A DNA stretch of 64,000 nucleotides. Origin: Variovorax beijingensis. Its GTDB lineage: Bacteria > Pseudomonadota > Gammaproteobacteria > Burkholderiales > Burkholderiaceae_C. Location: NCBI RefSeq assembly GCF_003951285.1, contig NZ_RXFQ01000007.1, forward strand, positions 186,001 to 250,000, in the 5' to 3' direction. Positions within the stretch are counted from its first letter, which is position 1; the number at the start of each line of letters is the position of its first letter. The translations under genes and the position numbers were made by a program. The notes below the pieces were generated by a model. It saw only the letters and a list, made by a program, of their open reading frames with translations. It was not told where the DNA came from and searched no databases. Shown piece by piece: positions 9,675 through 24,662 of this stretch.

Positions 9675-10004
9675 ATGAATTTGACGATCAGCGGTCATCA
9701 CCTCGACGTCACACCTGCCTTGCGCACCTACGTCACGAGCAAGCTGGACCGGATCACACGGCACTTCGACCAGGTGGTCGATGTGAAGGTGCTCCTCACG
9801 GTGGAAAAGCAGAAGGAAAAGGAACGCCGCCAAAGGGCGGAGTGCAACATTCACGTCAAGGGTAACGACATGTTCGCGGAGTCGAGCCACGCTGATCTCT
9901 ATGCTGCGGTCGATGAACTGGTCGACAAGCTCGACCGCCAGGTGGTGCGCCACAAGGACCGCCTGCAAGACCACCATCACGCCGCGCCCAAGCGCGTGAT
10001 GTAG
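9675..10004 (+). CDS. hpf: Ribosome hibernation promoting factor, short HPF/YfiA type
   Basis: A 109-residue ribosome-associated protein ([20 protein letters not shown] at the start) with the beta-alpha-beta-beta-beta-alpha pattern and basic patch of the S30AE family. It binds the decoding and P-site region of the 30S subunit in stationary phase. It has no C-terminal dimerisation domain, so it is the short form that usually works with RMF. The ATG at 9675 follows CAGGAGGT at ideal spacing; an in-frame start 200 bp upstream has no support. A strong intrinsic terminator follows, separating it from ptsN, although hpf-ptsN-hprK order is a common betaproteobacterial group. Confidence 0.95.
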   Translation: MNLTISGHHLDVTPALRTYVTSKLDRITRHFDQVVDVKVLLTVEKQKEKERRQRAECNIHVKGNDMFAESSHADLYAAVDELVDKLDRQVVRHKDRLQDHHHAAPKRVM

Positions 10005-10039
10005 GCCACGGGCAAGAGGGCTGCGGCCCCTGCCGACAA

Positions 10040-10060
10040 GCCGCCTTCGGGCGGCTTTTT
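10040..10060 (+). terminator. Rho-independent terminator after hpf
   Basis: Perfect GC stem GCCGCC (10040-10045) and GGCGGC (10050-10055) with a stable TTCG tetraloop, followed immediately by TTTTT (10056-10060). This is a textbook intrinsic terminator 36 bp after the hpf stop. Confidence 0.9.
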
Positions 10061-10162
10061 GCTGCCCGTTCCTGTTACCGGCAGCGACAGGGCCGCGAGG
10101 CCTCCGGGCAACATGTAGCCAAAAAGTAAGTAACGGGAGTGGGGGTTTTTACCAAGCGGGTG

Positions 10163-10168
10163 CATAAT
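10163..10168 (+). promoter_or_regulatory. Candidate -10 element for ptsN
   Basis: CATAAT (five of six consensus bases) lies 21 bp before the ptsN ATG. No good -35 is visible at 17 bp, so the promoter would be weak or activator-dependent. It follows the hpf terminator, consistent with separate transcription of ptsN-hprK. Confidence 0.35.
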
Positions 10169-10189
10169 CGCCCCCGCCCTTCCCCCACC

Positions 10190-10657
10190 ATGAATCGCCT
10201 CGCGTCCATCCTGCCGCCCGCTCAAGTGCTTGTGAGCGTTGACGCCACCAGCAAGAAACGTGCTTTCGAAGAAGCCGGCTTGCTGTTCGAGAGCCTTCAC
10301 GGCCTCGGCCGCGCGCTCATCACCGACAGCCTGTTCGCACGCGAACGCCTTGGCTCCACCGGGCTGGGGCACGGGGTGGCCATTCCGCACGGCCGCATCA
10401 AGGGCCTCAAGGCCCCCATGGCCGCGGTCTTCCAGCTGGCGAACCCGATCGGCTTCGACGCGCCGGACGAGCAGCCCGTGGGGCTCCTGATCTTCCTGCT
10501 CGTGCCCGAGGCGGCCACGCAGAAGCACCTTGAAATCCTCTCCGAGATCGCCGAGCTGCTGAGCGACGCCAACCTGCGCGAGCAGATCAAGTCGAGCACC
10601 GACGCGGCCGAACTGCACGGACTCATTGCCGGCTGGCAATCGACGCAAGTCGCCTGA
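10190..10657 (+). CDS. ptsN: Nitrogen-regulatory phosphotransferase IIA protein PtsN
   Basis: A 155-residue EIIA-Ntr protein. The phosphorylated histidine is His67 in GLGHGVAIPHGR. The domain spans nearly the whole protein (residues 5-150), as in E. coli PtsN (163). In the PTS-Ntr relay, PtsP-NPr-PtsN phosphorylation state regulates potassium transport, phosphate sensing and carbon storage rather than sugar uptake. The next gene is hprK, giving the usual betaproteobacterial pair. The ATG at 10190 lacks a strong Shine-Dalgarno but gives the family N-terminus (MNRLASILPP). Confidence 0.93.
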   Translation: MNRLASILPPAQVLVSVDATSKKRAFEEAGLLFESLHGLGRALITDSLFARERLGSTGLGHGVAIPHGRIKGLKAPMAAVFQLANPIGFDAPDEQPVGLLIFLLVPEAATQKHLEILSEIAELLSDANLREQIKSSTDAAELHGLIAGWQSTQVA

Positions 10658-10725
10658 AGTGCCTGCCCGCAGGCTCCCGCGGCCCCGCCGGGCCGGTTCC
10701 GCGGTATTCTGGCCGGCCTCCAACT
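10658..10725 (+). repeat. Dispersed intergenic repeat, copy 2 (partial)
   Basis: The ptsN-hprK gap contains GCGGCCCCGCCGGGCC followed by GCCGGTTCCGCGGT (10692-10705) and TATTCTGG, matching the right arm of the element at 5113-5215. The left arm with the C/G hairpin is missing or degenerate. It appears to be a truncated copy. Confidence 0.5.
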
Positions 10726-10751
10726 AGGCGCCGAGCGCCATCTCCCTACGC

Positions 10752-11711
10752 ATGAAGCCGACCGTCATCAGTGCCGATGCCATGTTCGAGGAATTCCGCG
10801 GGTCGCTCCGATGGGAATGGCTCGCCGGGCTCGGGGCGTCAGAGCGCCAGTTCGACCCTGAAGTCATCAGCCGCGCCCAGTCGGCGGCCGATCTGGTCGG
10901 TTACCTCAATTACATCCATCCGTACCGCGTGCAGATCCTGGGCGCGCGCGAAGTGGCCTACCTGACGCGCGGCAGCCAGGAAGACTGCGCCCGGCGCATT
11001 GCCCGCATCGTCACGCTGGAGCCGCCCATGCTGGTGCTGGCCGACGGCCAGGCCGCGCCGGACGAGCTGCTATCGATTTGCGAGCGCGCCCAGCTGCCGC
11101 TGTTCGCCACCCGCGAGTCGTCGGCCTTCGTGATCGACCTGCTGCGGGCCTACCTGTCCAAGCATTTCGCGGAACGCACCTCGATGCACGGGGTGTTCAT
11201 GGACATCCTGGGCATGGGGGTCATGATCACCGGCGAATCGGGGCTCGGCAAGAGCGAGCTCGGGCTGGAACTGATTTCGCGCGGCAACGGCCTGGTGGCC
11301 GACGACGCGGTCGACCTTTTCCGCATCAACCAGAACACCATCGAGGGCCGCTGCCCCGACCTGCTGCTGAACCTGCTGGAGGTGCGCGGCATCGGCCTCC
11401 TGGACATCCGCGCGATCTTCGGCGAGACCGCGGTGCGGCGGAAGATGCGGCTCAAGCTCATCGTGCACCTGGTGCGGCGCGACAGCTTCGAGCGCGACTA
11501 CGAGCGCATGCCCTCGGCGCCGCTCACGCAGGACGTGCTGGGCATCCCGGTGCGCAAGGTCATCATCCAGGTGGTGGCGGGGCGCAACATCGCCGTGCTG
11601 GTGGAAGCTGCCGTGCGCAATTCGATCCTGCAGCTGCGCGGCATCGACACCTATGCCGATTTTGTGGCGCGCCACCACAAGGCGATGGAAAACGGGCGCG
11701 ACGGGGACTGA
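10752..11711 (+). CDS. hprK: HPr kinase/phosphorylase
   Basis: A 319-residue bifunctional HPr(Ser) kinase/phosphorylase. An N-terminal regulatory half is followed by the catalytic domain with Walker A GESGLGKS at 161-168, then [16 protein letters not shown] and the family signature around [13 protein letters not shown]. In proteobacteria it acts on the HPr of the incomplete PTS and is found next to ptsN, as here. The ATG at 10752 gives the standard length. Its 3' end lies 4 bp from the convergent fur gene. Confidence 0.95.
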   Translation: MKPTVISADAMFEEFRGSLRWEWLAGLGASERQFDPEVISRAQSAADLVGYLNYIHPYRVQILGAREVAYLTRGSQEDCARRIARIVTLEPPMLVLADGQAAPDELLSICERAQLPLFATRESSAFVIDLLRAYLSKHFAERTSMHGVFMDILGMGVMITGESGLGKSELGLELISRGNGLVADDAVDLFRINQNTIEGRCPDLLLNLLEVRGIGLLDIRAIFGETAVRRKMRLKLIVHLVRRDSFERDYERMPSAPLTQDVLGIPVRKVIIQVVAGRNIAVLVEAAVRNSILQLRGIDTYADFVARHHKAMENGRDGD

Positions 11712-11715
11712 CGCG

Positions 11716-12135
11716 CTACCTTTTGCTCGTGCAGTCGCCGCACAGCCCGTAGAGCGACATCGCGTGGTCCTGCAGGATCCAGCCCTTGTCCTTCGAAATC
11801 ATCTGCTGGCGGCGCTCGATCTCGGCGTCGTAGAACTCCTCGACCTTGCCGCAAGAGGTGCAGATCAGGTGGTCGTGGTGGGTGCCCTCGTTCAGTTCGT
11901 AGACCGCCTTGCCGCTTTCGAAATGGCTGCGCTCGAGGATGCCGGCCTGCTCGAACTGCGTGAGCACGCGGTAGACGGTGGCCAGGCCGATGTCGGAGTG
12001 CTCGTTCAGGAGCACGCGGAAAACGTCTTCGGCCGTCATGTGGCGCTGGCTGCCGGTCTGGAAGATCTCGAGGATCTTCAGGCGTGGCAGAGTGGCCTTG
12101 AGGCCGGTGTTCTTGAGTTCGTCGATATTGGCCAT
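11716..12135 (-). CDS. fur: Ferric uptake regulator Fur
   Basis: A 139-residue metalloregulator. The winged helix is in the first 80 residues ([19 protein letters not shown]), then come the metal-binding HHDH at 86-89 and structural zinc cysteine pairs CTSC (92-95) and CGDC (132-135). Length and motifs match Fur rather than Zur or PerR. It is divergent from bamE with about 90 bp between starts, the arrangement seen in many Comamonadaceae and Burkholderiaceae. It is the likely repressor for the Fur box found at 52098-52116. Confidence 0.95.
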   Translation of the reverse strand: MANIDELKNTGLKATLPRLKILEIFQTGSQRHMTAEDVFRVLLNEHSDIGLATVYRVLTQFEQAGILERSHFESGKAVYELNEGTHHDHLICTSCGKVEEFYDAEIERRQQMISKDKGWILQDHAMSLYGLCGDCTSKR

Positions 12136-12186
12136 GATGGTTCCTGCGCCCTGGGCTGCAGACGGGCCCCAAAAAGGGCCAGCCGC

Positions 12187-12192
12187 TACAAT
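12187..12192 (+). promoter_or_regulatory. Candidate -10 element for bamE
   Basis: TACAAT (five of six) lies 33 bp before the bamE ATG in the fur-bamE divergent gap. No convincing -35 is visible at 17 bp. Confidence 0.4.
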
Positions 12193-12224
12193 GGCCGATC
12201 ATATCGCTACCCCCTTTTCCTCCC

Positions 12225-12785
12225 ATGCCTGCCATTCTCCAACGCCGTCCCTGGCTGCTGGCTGCGGCCGTCGCCGCGACGTTCTGCCTCGGCGCCTGCA
12301 GCGGCTTCAGCGATCGCACGCGTGGTGCGCTGACGGCCATCACGCCCTACAAGGTCGAAGTGGTCCAGGGCAATTTCGTGTCGAAGGAACAGGTCGAGGC
12401 GCTCAAGCCCGGCATGTCGCGCCAGCAGGTGCGTGAAATCCTCGGCACCTCGCTTTTGACCGACGTCTTCCACAAGGATCGCTGGGACTACGTCTTCACG
12501 ATCAGGCGCCAGGGCGTCGATCCCCAGGAACGCCGCCTGACCGTCTTCTTCAACGGCGAACTGCTCGAACGCTTCGAGGGCGACCCGATGCCCAGCGAGG
12601 AGGAATTCGTCGCCACGCTCGACACCCGCAAGAAGAGCGGCAAGGTGCCGCCGCTCGAGGCGTCGGAAGAAGAGCTCAAGAAATTCGCCCCCAAGGACAA
12701 CGGCAAGAAGGCCGATGCCACCACCGCGGCCACCGGCCTGGCGCCGCTTCCCGCCGCGTATCCCCCGCTCGAAGCCGCGCGCTGA
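12225..12785 (+). CDS. bamE: Outer-membrane assembly lipoprotein BamE (OmlA/SmpA)
   Basis: A 186-residue lipoprotein of the BAM complex that inserts beta-barrel proteins. Signal peptide and lipobox LGAC put the lipidated cysteine at residue 25. The SmpA/OmlA domain follows (VVQGNFVSKEQVEALKPGMS, then RQQVREILGTSLLTDVFHKD, DRWDYVF). After residue 125 there is a charged, then Ala/Pro-rich tail that makes it longer than E. coli BamE (113). Divergent from fur and followed by dapB after 90 bp. Confidence 0.92.
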   Translation: MPAILQRRPWLLAAAVAATFCLGACSGFSDRTRGALTAITPYKVEVVQGNFVSKEQVEALKPGMSRQQVREILGTSLLTDVFHKDRWDYVFTIRRQGVDPQERRLTVFFNGELLERFEGDPMPSEEEFVATLDTRKKSGKVPPLEASEEELKKFAPKDNGKKADATTAATGLAPLPAAYPPLEAAR

Positions 12786-12875
12786 GCGCGCGCCAAACAC
12801 AGGGCGAGGGCGGGCGCACCCGCCGGGTCAGGCGGGCGTGCCGGTTTCCATGCCAATTTCCAAGGCTGAATCCGC

Positions 12876-13730
12876 GTGACTGAATCCATTTCCACTTCTT
12901 CGCTCCTTTCCGAGTCTTCCACGCCCCCGCTGCGGCGCATCGCGATCGCAGGCGCTTCGGGCCGCATGGGCCGCATGCTGGTCGAGGCGGTGCGCGAGGC
13001 GCCCGATTGCCGGCTGGCCGGCGCACTCGACATGGCGGGCAGCAATGCCATCGGTGCCGATGCGGCTGCGTTCCTCGGCTTCACGAGCGGCGTGTCGATC
13101 GTGGCCGACCTGCGCACCGGCCTCAAGGACGCGCAGGTGCTCATCGACTTCACACGCCCCGAAGGCACGCTCGCACACCTTGCGGCCTGCCGCGAACTCG
13201 GCGTGCAGGCCGTGATCGGCACCACCGGCTTCAGCGATGCGCAGAAGGCCGAGATCGCCGAGATCGCGAAGGACATCGCGATCATGGTCTCGCCCAACAT
13301 GAGCGTGGGCGTCAACGTCACCTTCAAGCTGCTCGAAATGGCGGCCAAGGCGCTCTCGACGGGCTACGACATCGAGATCATCGAGGCGCACCACCGCCAC
13401 AAGGTCGACGCGCCCTCGGGCACCGCGCTCAAGATGGGCGAAGTGATCGCCGGGGCGCTGGGCCGCGACCTGAAGGACTGCGCCGTGTATGCGCGCGAAG
13501 GCATCACCGGCGAGCGCGACCCGTCCACCATCGGTTTCTCCGCGATCCGCGGCGGCGACATCGTGGGCGACCACACCGTGCTGTTCGCGGGCACCGGCGA
13601 GCGCATCGAGATCACCCACAAGTCGGCGAGCCGCGTCACCTACGCGCAGGGCGCGCTGCGCGCCGTGCGCTTCCTGGCCGGCCAGAAGGCGGGCCTGTTC
13701 GACATGTTCGACGTGCTGGGCTTGCGCTGA
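12876..13730 (+). CDS. dapB: 4-hydroxy-tetrahydrodipicolinate reductase DapB
   Basis: A 284-residue enzyme of lysine and diaminopimelate synthesis, reducing hydroxy-tetrahydrodipicolinate with NAD(P)H. The nucleotide-binding GASGRMGR is at 26-33 and the catalytic/substrate loop [12 protein letters not shown] begins at 172. Translation starts at GTG (12876), which adds a Ser/Thr-rich extension of about 18 residues before the fold. No better downstream ATG precedes the nucleotide-binding motif. Only 7 bp separate it from the ExbB-like gene, suggesting one operon. Confidence 0.94.
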   Translation: MTESISTSSLLSESSTPPLRRIAIAGASGRMGRMLVEAVREAPDCRLAGALDMAGSNAIGADAAAFLGFTSGVSIVADLRTGLKDAQVLIDFTRPEGTLAHLAACRELGVQAVIGTTGFSDAQKAEIAEIAKDIAIMVSPNMSVGVNVTFKLLEMAAKALSTGYDIEIIEAHHRHKVDAPSGTALKMGEVIAGALGRDLKDCAVYAREGITGERDPSTIGFSAIRGGDIVGDHTVLFAGTGERIEITHKSASRVTYAQGALRAVRFLAGQKAGLFDMFDVLGLR

Positions 13731-13737
13731 ACGAACG

Positions 13738-14445
13738 ATGAGCGTCCTCGAACTGCTGACCCAGGGCGACGGCGTCAGCCGCTCGGTGGCGGCGCTGCTG
13801 CTCGCGATGTCGATCGCAAGCTGGGTGGTGATTCTCTGGAAGGCCTGGCTGCTGCGCGGCGGCACGCGCGACGTGCTGCGCAGCATTGCGGCATTCTGGC
13901 AATCGGCCACGCTCGCCGATGCGCAGCAGCGGCTCCAGGCCTTCGACCGCGCGACGCTGGTGGGGCCGACGGTGAGCGCCATCAGGAATGCGGCAGCGGC
14001 GGATGCAGGCGATTCCACGCTCGGCGCCACCACCGGCGACCGCAACCAGCGGCTCACGCGGGCGCTGCGCGGCGCGCTGCATGGTGCGCTGCGGCGCCTG
14101 CAGTCCGGCCAGATCCTGCTGGCCACCGTTGGCGCCACGGCGCCCTTCGTGGGCCTGCTCGGCACGGTGTGGGGCATCTACGGCGCGCTGTCGGGCATTG
14201 CCGGCCAGACGGGCGGCTTCACCATCGACAAGGTGGCCGGCCCGGTGGGCGAGGCGCTGGTGATGACGGCCTTCGGCCTGGCCGTGGCCATTCCGGCCGT
14301 GCTGGCCTACAACGTGTTCGGCCGCGTCATCGGCCGCATCGAAGCCGAGCTCGAGGGCTTTGCGCACGACCTGCTCGGCAGCTTCGGCGGCCCGCCGCCA
14401 CCGGCCGCGCCGCCGCCCGCGCGGCCCATGCCGGTGTCGGCCTAG
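13738..14445 (+). CDS. MotA/TolQ/ExbB-family proton channel protein
   Basis: A 235-residue inner-membrane protein with three helices: near residues 15-35, about 120-145 (GQILLATVGATAPFVGLLGT) and about 170-190 (VMTAFGLAVAIPAVLAYNVF), the standard ExbB/TolQ arrangement with a large cytoplasmic loop. It ends in a Pro/Ala-rich tail. With the adjacent ExbD-like protein it forms a proton-motive-force-driven motor that energises TonB- or Tol-type outer-membrane work. No tonB or tolA is adjacent, so the partner is not shown; the dapB-exbB-exbD order suggests a general ExbBD pair. Confidence 0.88.
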   Translation: MSVLELLTQGDGVSRSVAALLLAMSIASWVVILWKAWLLRGGTRDVLRSIAAFWQSATLADAQQRLQAFDRATLVGPTVSAIRNAAAADAGDSTLGATTGDRNQRLTRALRGALHGALRRLQSGQILLATVGATAPFVGLLGTVWGIYGALSGIAGQTGGFTIDKVAGPVGEALVMTAFGLAVAIPAVLAYNVFGRVIGRIEAELEGFAHDLLGSFGGPPPPAAPPPARPMPVSA

Positions 14446-14467
14446 CCGAACGGAGCACGGCAGAACC

Positions 14468-14938
14468 ATGGCCTTCGGTCGCACCTCCCTGGGCAGCAGT
14501 GCCGCCGGCGGCGGGCGCGCGACGGGGGCGGGCGGTCAGCGGCCGCTGTCCGACATCAACGTCACGCCGCTGGTCGACGTGATGCTGGTGCTGCTGGTGA
14601 TCTTCATCATCACCGCGCCGCTGATGGCGAGTTCGATCAAGCTCGACCTGCCGCAGACCGATGCCGGCCAGCCCAACGACACGCCCAGGTTCGTGAGCGT
14701 GTCGGTCGATGCCTCGGGCAAGACCTTCCTCAACGACCAGGCCGTGACCGACGAGGAACTGGCCGACCGGCTGCAGAAGGCCGCCGCCGACAGCAAGGAC
14801 ACCGAGGTGCAGTTGCGCGCCGACCAGACCGTGCCCTACGGCAAGCTGGTCGCGCTGATGGGCATCGCGAACAAGGCGGGCCTGAACCGCATCGGCTTCG
14901 TGACCGAGGCGCCTGCGCCAAGCCAGCCGCCGAGATAA
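14468..14938 (+). CDS. ExbD/TolR-family biopolymer transport protein
   Basis: A 156-residue protein with one N-terminal helix containing the essential proton-carrying aspartate (Asp37 in DINVTPLVDVMLVLLVIF) and a periplasmic domain. It is the partner of the preceding ExbB-like protein, 22 bp upstream. Glycine-rich N-terminus (SSAAGGGRATGAGG) as in many betaproteobacterial ExbD proteins. It ends 18 bp before the convergent glgP stop, which is a probable synteny break. Confidence 0.9.
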   Translation: MAFGRTSLGSSAAGGGRATGAGGQRPLSDINVTPLVDVMLVLLVIFIITAPLMASSIKLDLPQTDAGQPNDTPRFVSVSVDASGKTFLNDQAVTDEELADRLQKAAADSKDTEVQLRADQTVPYGKLVALMGIANKAGLNRIGFVTEAPAPSQPPR

Positions 14939-14956
14939 GGACGGCGGCCGGCTCGC

Positions 14957-17440
<2,484 letters not shown>

Positions 17441-17485
17441 GGGCTTCGGTGAAGAGTGGTGGGGTTGTGCGCGGTGGCGCTTGGT

Positions 17486-18973
17486 TCAGGTGCCGGCGGA
17501 CTCGAGCGCCTGCCGGTAGACCTCGATGTACTGGCCGGCGGCACTGGCCCAGTCGGCCGGGCGCCGCATGGCATTGCCGCGCACGCGGCGCCAGTCGGGC
17601 GCGCGCTGGTAGAGCGCGAAGGCGCGCCGCAGCGCGCGCTCGTAGTCGGCGGCGTCGAAGCGGTCGAAGACAAAGCCGGTGGCGTGGCCGCTGGCCATGT
17701 CCTCGAGCGTGCAGTCGACCACCGTGTCGGCCAGGCCGCCGACGCGGCGCACCAGCGGCAGGCTGCCGTACTTCAGGCCGTACATCTGCGTGAGGCCGCA
17801 GGGCTCGAACAGCGATGGCACCAGCGTCACGTCGCCGCCGCCGAAGAGCTGGTGCGCCAGCGTTTCGTTGTAGCCGATGGTGACGCTGACCGAGCGGGGC
17901 GCGGCCGCCGCGCGCTCGCGGAAGGCTTCCTCGAGCCAGGCCTCGCCGCTGCCCAGCAGCGCGAGCTGCCCGCCTTCGGCCAGCAGGGTATCGAGGCCGC
18001 CGAGCACGAGGTGCAGGCCCTTCTGCTCGGTGAGCCGGCTCACCAGGATGAAGAGCGGCGCGTCGGGGCGCTCGGCCAGTCCGAGCTGGTGCTGCAGCAC
18101 CGCCTTGCAGCGCGCCTTGCCCGCCATGTGGCGGCCTTCGGGCGTGTGGTAGCCCTGCACCAGCGCGCTGTCGGTGGCCGGATTCCAGACTTGGCCGTCG
18201 ACCGCGTTGAGGATGCCCGTGAGCACGCTGCCGCGCAGGCGCAGCAGGCCGTCCAGGCCGAAGCCCTGCTCGGGCGTCTGGATCTCGCGGGCGTAGGTCG
18301 GGCTCACGGTGGTCAGGCGGTCGGCAAAGTAGAGGCCGCCCTTCATGAACGACACCTGCCCGTGGTATTCGAGCCCGTTCATGTGGAACGCCGGCGCGGG
18401 CAGGCCGAGGTCGGCAAAGTTCCATGGCGCCGAGATGCCCTGGTAGGCCAGGTTGTGCACCGTGAATACGCTGCCCGCGCGGGTGGCGCCGGCCTCGCGC
18501 GCGAAGTGCAGGTAGGCCGGCGCCAGCCCCGCATGCCAGTCGTGCGCATGCACGACCTCGGGCTGCCAGGCGGGATCGAGCCCCTGCGCCAGCTGCGCCG
18601 CGGCCCAGCCCAGCAGCGCGAAGCGCCGGTGGTTGTCGCCATAGGGCTGGCGCGTGGCGTCTTCATACGGGTTGCCGGGCCGGTCGTAGAGCGCGGGCGC
18701 ATCGATCACGTAGGCGGTGATCGGCGTTGCTGCGCTGTCAATGGCGATGCGGCCCGCGTGCAGGCCGAAGCGTTCCGGGCCCCAGGGCACCGTGAATTCG
18801 GCCACCGGCACCAGGTCGCGCACGCCGGCCAGGATGGCCGGGAAGCCGGGCAGCAGCACGCGCGCGTCCTGTCCGGCGGCCATGAGCGCGAGCGGCAGCG
18901 CGCCGGCCACGTCGGCGAGGCCACCGGTCTTGAGCAGGGGGAAGAGTTCGGCGCTGACCTGGAGGATTCGCAT
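17486..18973 (-). CDS. glgA: Glycogen synthase (ADP-glucose)
   Basis: A 495-residue GT5 glucosyltransferase elongating alpha-1,4-glucan from ADP-glucose. The N-terminus MRILQVSAELFPLLKTGGLADV contains the ADP-glucose-binding KTGGL at 15-19. The C-terminal Rossmann domain has LVSRLTEQKGLHL, the EPCGLTQMYGLKYGSLPLVR region and GGLADTV. Spacing to glgC upstream is 18 bp, so they are likely co-transcribed. Confidence 0.96.
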   Translation of the reverse strand: MRILQVSAELFPLLKTGGLADVAGALPLALMAAGQDARVLLPGFPAILAGVRDLVPVAEFTVPWGPERFGLHAGRIAIDSAATPITAYVIDAPALYDRPGNPYEDATRQPYGDNHRRFALLGWAAAQLAQGLDPAWQPEVVHAHDWHAGLAPAYLHFAREAGATRAGSVFTVHNLAYQGISAPWNFADLGLPAPAFHMNGLEYHGQVSFMKGGLYFADRLTTVSPTYAREIQTPEQGFGLDGLLRLRGSVLTGILNAVDGQVWNPATDSALVQGYHTPEGRHMAGKARCKAVLQHQLGLAERPDAPLFILVSRLTEQKGLHLVLGGLDTLLAEGGQLALLGSGEAWLEEAFRERAAAAPRSVSVTIGYNETLAHQLFGGGDVTLVPSLFEPCGLTQMYGLKYGSLPLVRRVGGLADTVVDCTLEDMASGHATGFVFDRFDAADYERALRRAFALYQRAPDWRRVRGNAMRRPADWASAAGQYIEVYRQALESAGT

Positions 18974-18991
18974 CGGGGAAGCGTTGCGGCC

Positions 18992-20305
18992 TCAGGCGGC
19001 CAGCAGGCGCTTGAGCATTTCGCGGGTGACCAGCACCACGCCGTTGTCGGTGCGCTCGAAGCGCGCGGCATCGGCGTCGGCGTCCTCGCCGATCACCATC
19101 TCGTCCGGAATGACGCAGCCGCGGTCGACCACCACGCGGTTGAGCCGGGCGCCGCGGCCCACTTCGACGTCGGGCAGCAGCACGGCCTCGTTGATGTCGC
19201 AGAACGAGTGGATGCGCACGCCCGAGAACAGCACCGAGCTGCTGACCTTGGACCCCGAGACGATGCAGCCGCCCGAGACGATGGTGTTGACCGTCATGCC
19301 GTGCCGGCCCTCGCGGTCGAGCACGAACTTGGCCGGCGGCAGCTGCCGCTGGTAGGTCCAGATGGGCCAGTCCGTGTCATAGATGTCGAGTTCGGGCGTG
19401 ATGGAGGCCAGGTCGAGGTTGGCTGCCCAGAATGCATCAATCGTGCCCACGTCGCGCCAGTAGGCCTTGGCGCCCGGCCCGCGCGAGGCGCGCGTGACGC
19501 ACGACATGCCGAAGGGATGCGCAAGCGCGCGGCCCTGCGCCACGGCGCGCGGGATGATGTCCTTGCCGAAATCGTGGCTCGAATCGGGGTTGGCGGCGTC
19601 TTCCTCGAGCAGTTGGTAGAGGTACTCGGAATCGAACACGTAGATGCCCATGCTCGCGAGCGCCGTGTCGGGCCGGCCCGGCATGGCGGGCGGGTCGGCC
19701 GGCTTCTCGAGAAAGGCGGTGATCTGGCGGCCGTCGTCGACGGCCATCACGCCGAAGGCGGTGGCTTCCATGCGCGGCACCTCGATGCAGCCGACCGTGC
19801 AGCCCAGGCCGCGCTCGGCATGGTCCTTGACCATGATCGAATAGTCCATCTTGTAGATGTGGTCGCCGGCCAGCACCACCACGTAGTCGTGCCTGGTGGA
19901 GCGGGTCTGGATGATGTCCAGGTTCTGGTACACCGCGTCGGCCGTGCCGCGGTACCAGTGCTCGTCGCCCGTGCGCTGCTGCGCGGGCAGCACGTCGACC
20001 ATCTCGTTGAGCTCGGCGCGCAGGAAGCTCCAGCCGCGCTGCAGGTGGCGCATCAGCGAATGCGACTTGTACTGCGTGACCACCGCCATGCGCCGGATGC
20101 CGGAGTTCAGGCAGTTCGACAGCGCGAAGTCGATGATGCGGAACTTGCCGCCGAAGTACACCGCCGGCTTGGCGCGGCGGTCGGTCAGCTGCTTGAGGCG
20201 GGAGCCCCGGCCGCCGGCCAGCACCAGGGCGATGGTGCGGCGGACCAGTTGATGCGCCTGCAGGGGGGCCTGCGGCGCGCTGCCGCTGATGCTGTGGTTG
20301 TCCAT
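18992..20305 (-). CDS. glgC: Glucose-1-phosphate adenylyltransferase (ADP-glucose pyrophosphorylase)
   Basis: A 437-residue enzyme making ADP-glucose from glucose-1-phosphate and ATP, the committed step of bacterial glycogen synthesis. Nucleotide-binding [20 protein letters not shown] spans about 28-47, with the [14 protein letters not shown] region behind it. [10 protein letters not shown] marks the metal site, and a left-handed beta-helix-like C-terminus follows ([22 protein letters not shown]). A 91-bp gap with a strong hairpin separates it from glgX, so glgCAP may have its own level of expression. Confidence 0.96.
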   Translation of the reverse strand: MDNHSISGSAPQAPLQAHQLVRRTIALVLAGGRGSRLKQLTDRRAKPAVYFGGKFRIIDFALSNCLNSGIRRMAVVTQYKSHSLMRHLQRGWSFLRAELNEMVDVLPAQQRTGDEHWYRGTADAVYQNLDIIQTRSTRHDYVVVLAGDHIYKMDYSIMVKDHAERGLGCTVGCIEVPRMEATAFGVMAVDDGRQITAFLEKPADPPAMPGRPDTALASMGIYVFDSEYLYQLLEEDAANPDSSHDFGKDIIPRAVAQGRALAHPFGMSCVTRASRGPGAKAYWRDVGTIDAFWAANLDLASITPELDIYDTDWPIWTYQRQLPPAKFVLDREGRHGMTVNTIVSGGCIVSGSKVSSSVLFSGVRIHSFCDINEAVLLPDVEVGRGARLNRVVVDRGCVIPDEMVIGEDADADAARFERTDNGVVLVTREMLKRLLAA

Positions 20306-20361
20306 CCTGTGTCTCCGTTCGTTCGTCGGTTTGTCGTCTTGGCTTCGTCGTCAGCGTTTCT

Positions 20362-20396
20362 GCAGCCAGCCTAGCACCGTGCGGCGCGGCTGGCTG

Positions 20397-20397
<1 letters not shown>
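20362..20397 (-). promoter_or_regulatory. Long inverted repeat between glgX and glgC
   Basis: A perfect 10-bp stem, GCAGCCAGCC (20362-20371) with GGCTGGCTGC (20388-20397) and a 16-nt loop, starts at the glgX stop codon. On the minus-strand transcript it lies in the 91-nt glgX-glgC spacer. No T-tract follows, so it is more likely an mRNA processing or stability element, or attenuator, than a plain terminator. Confidence 0.5.
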
Positions 20398-22478
<2,081 letters not shown>

Positions 22479-22482
22479 CGCT

Positions 22483-24654
<2,172 letters not shown>

Positions 24655-24662
24655 GTTGTTCT

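Noticed and set aside
17456..20374. A 972-codon plus-strand open frame
   Set aside because: Antisense shadow of glgA and glgC, both of which have clear family motifs on the minus strand.
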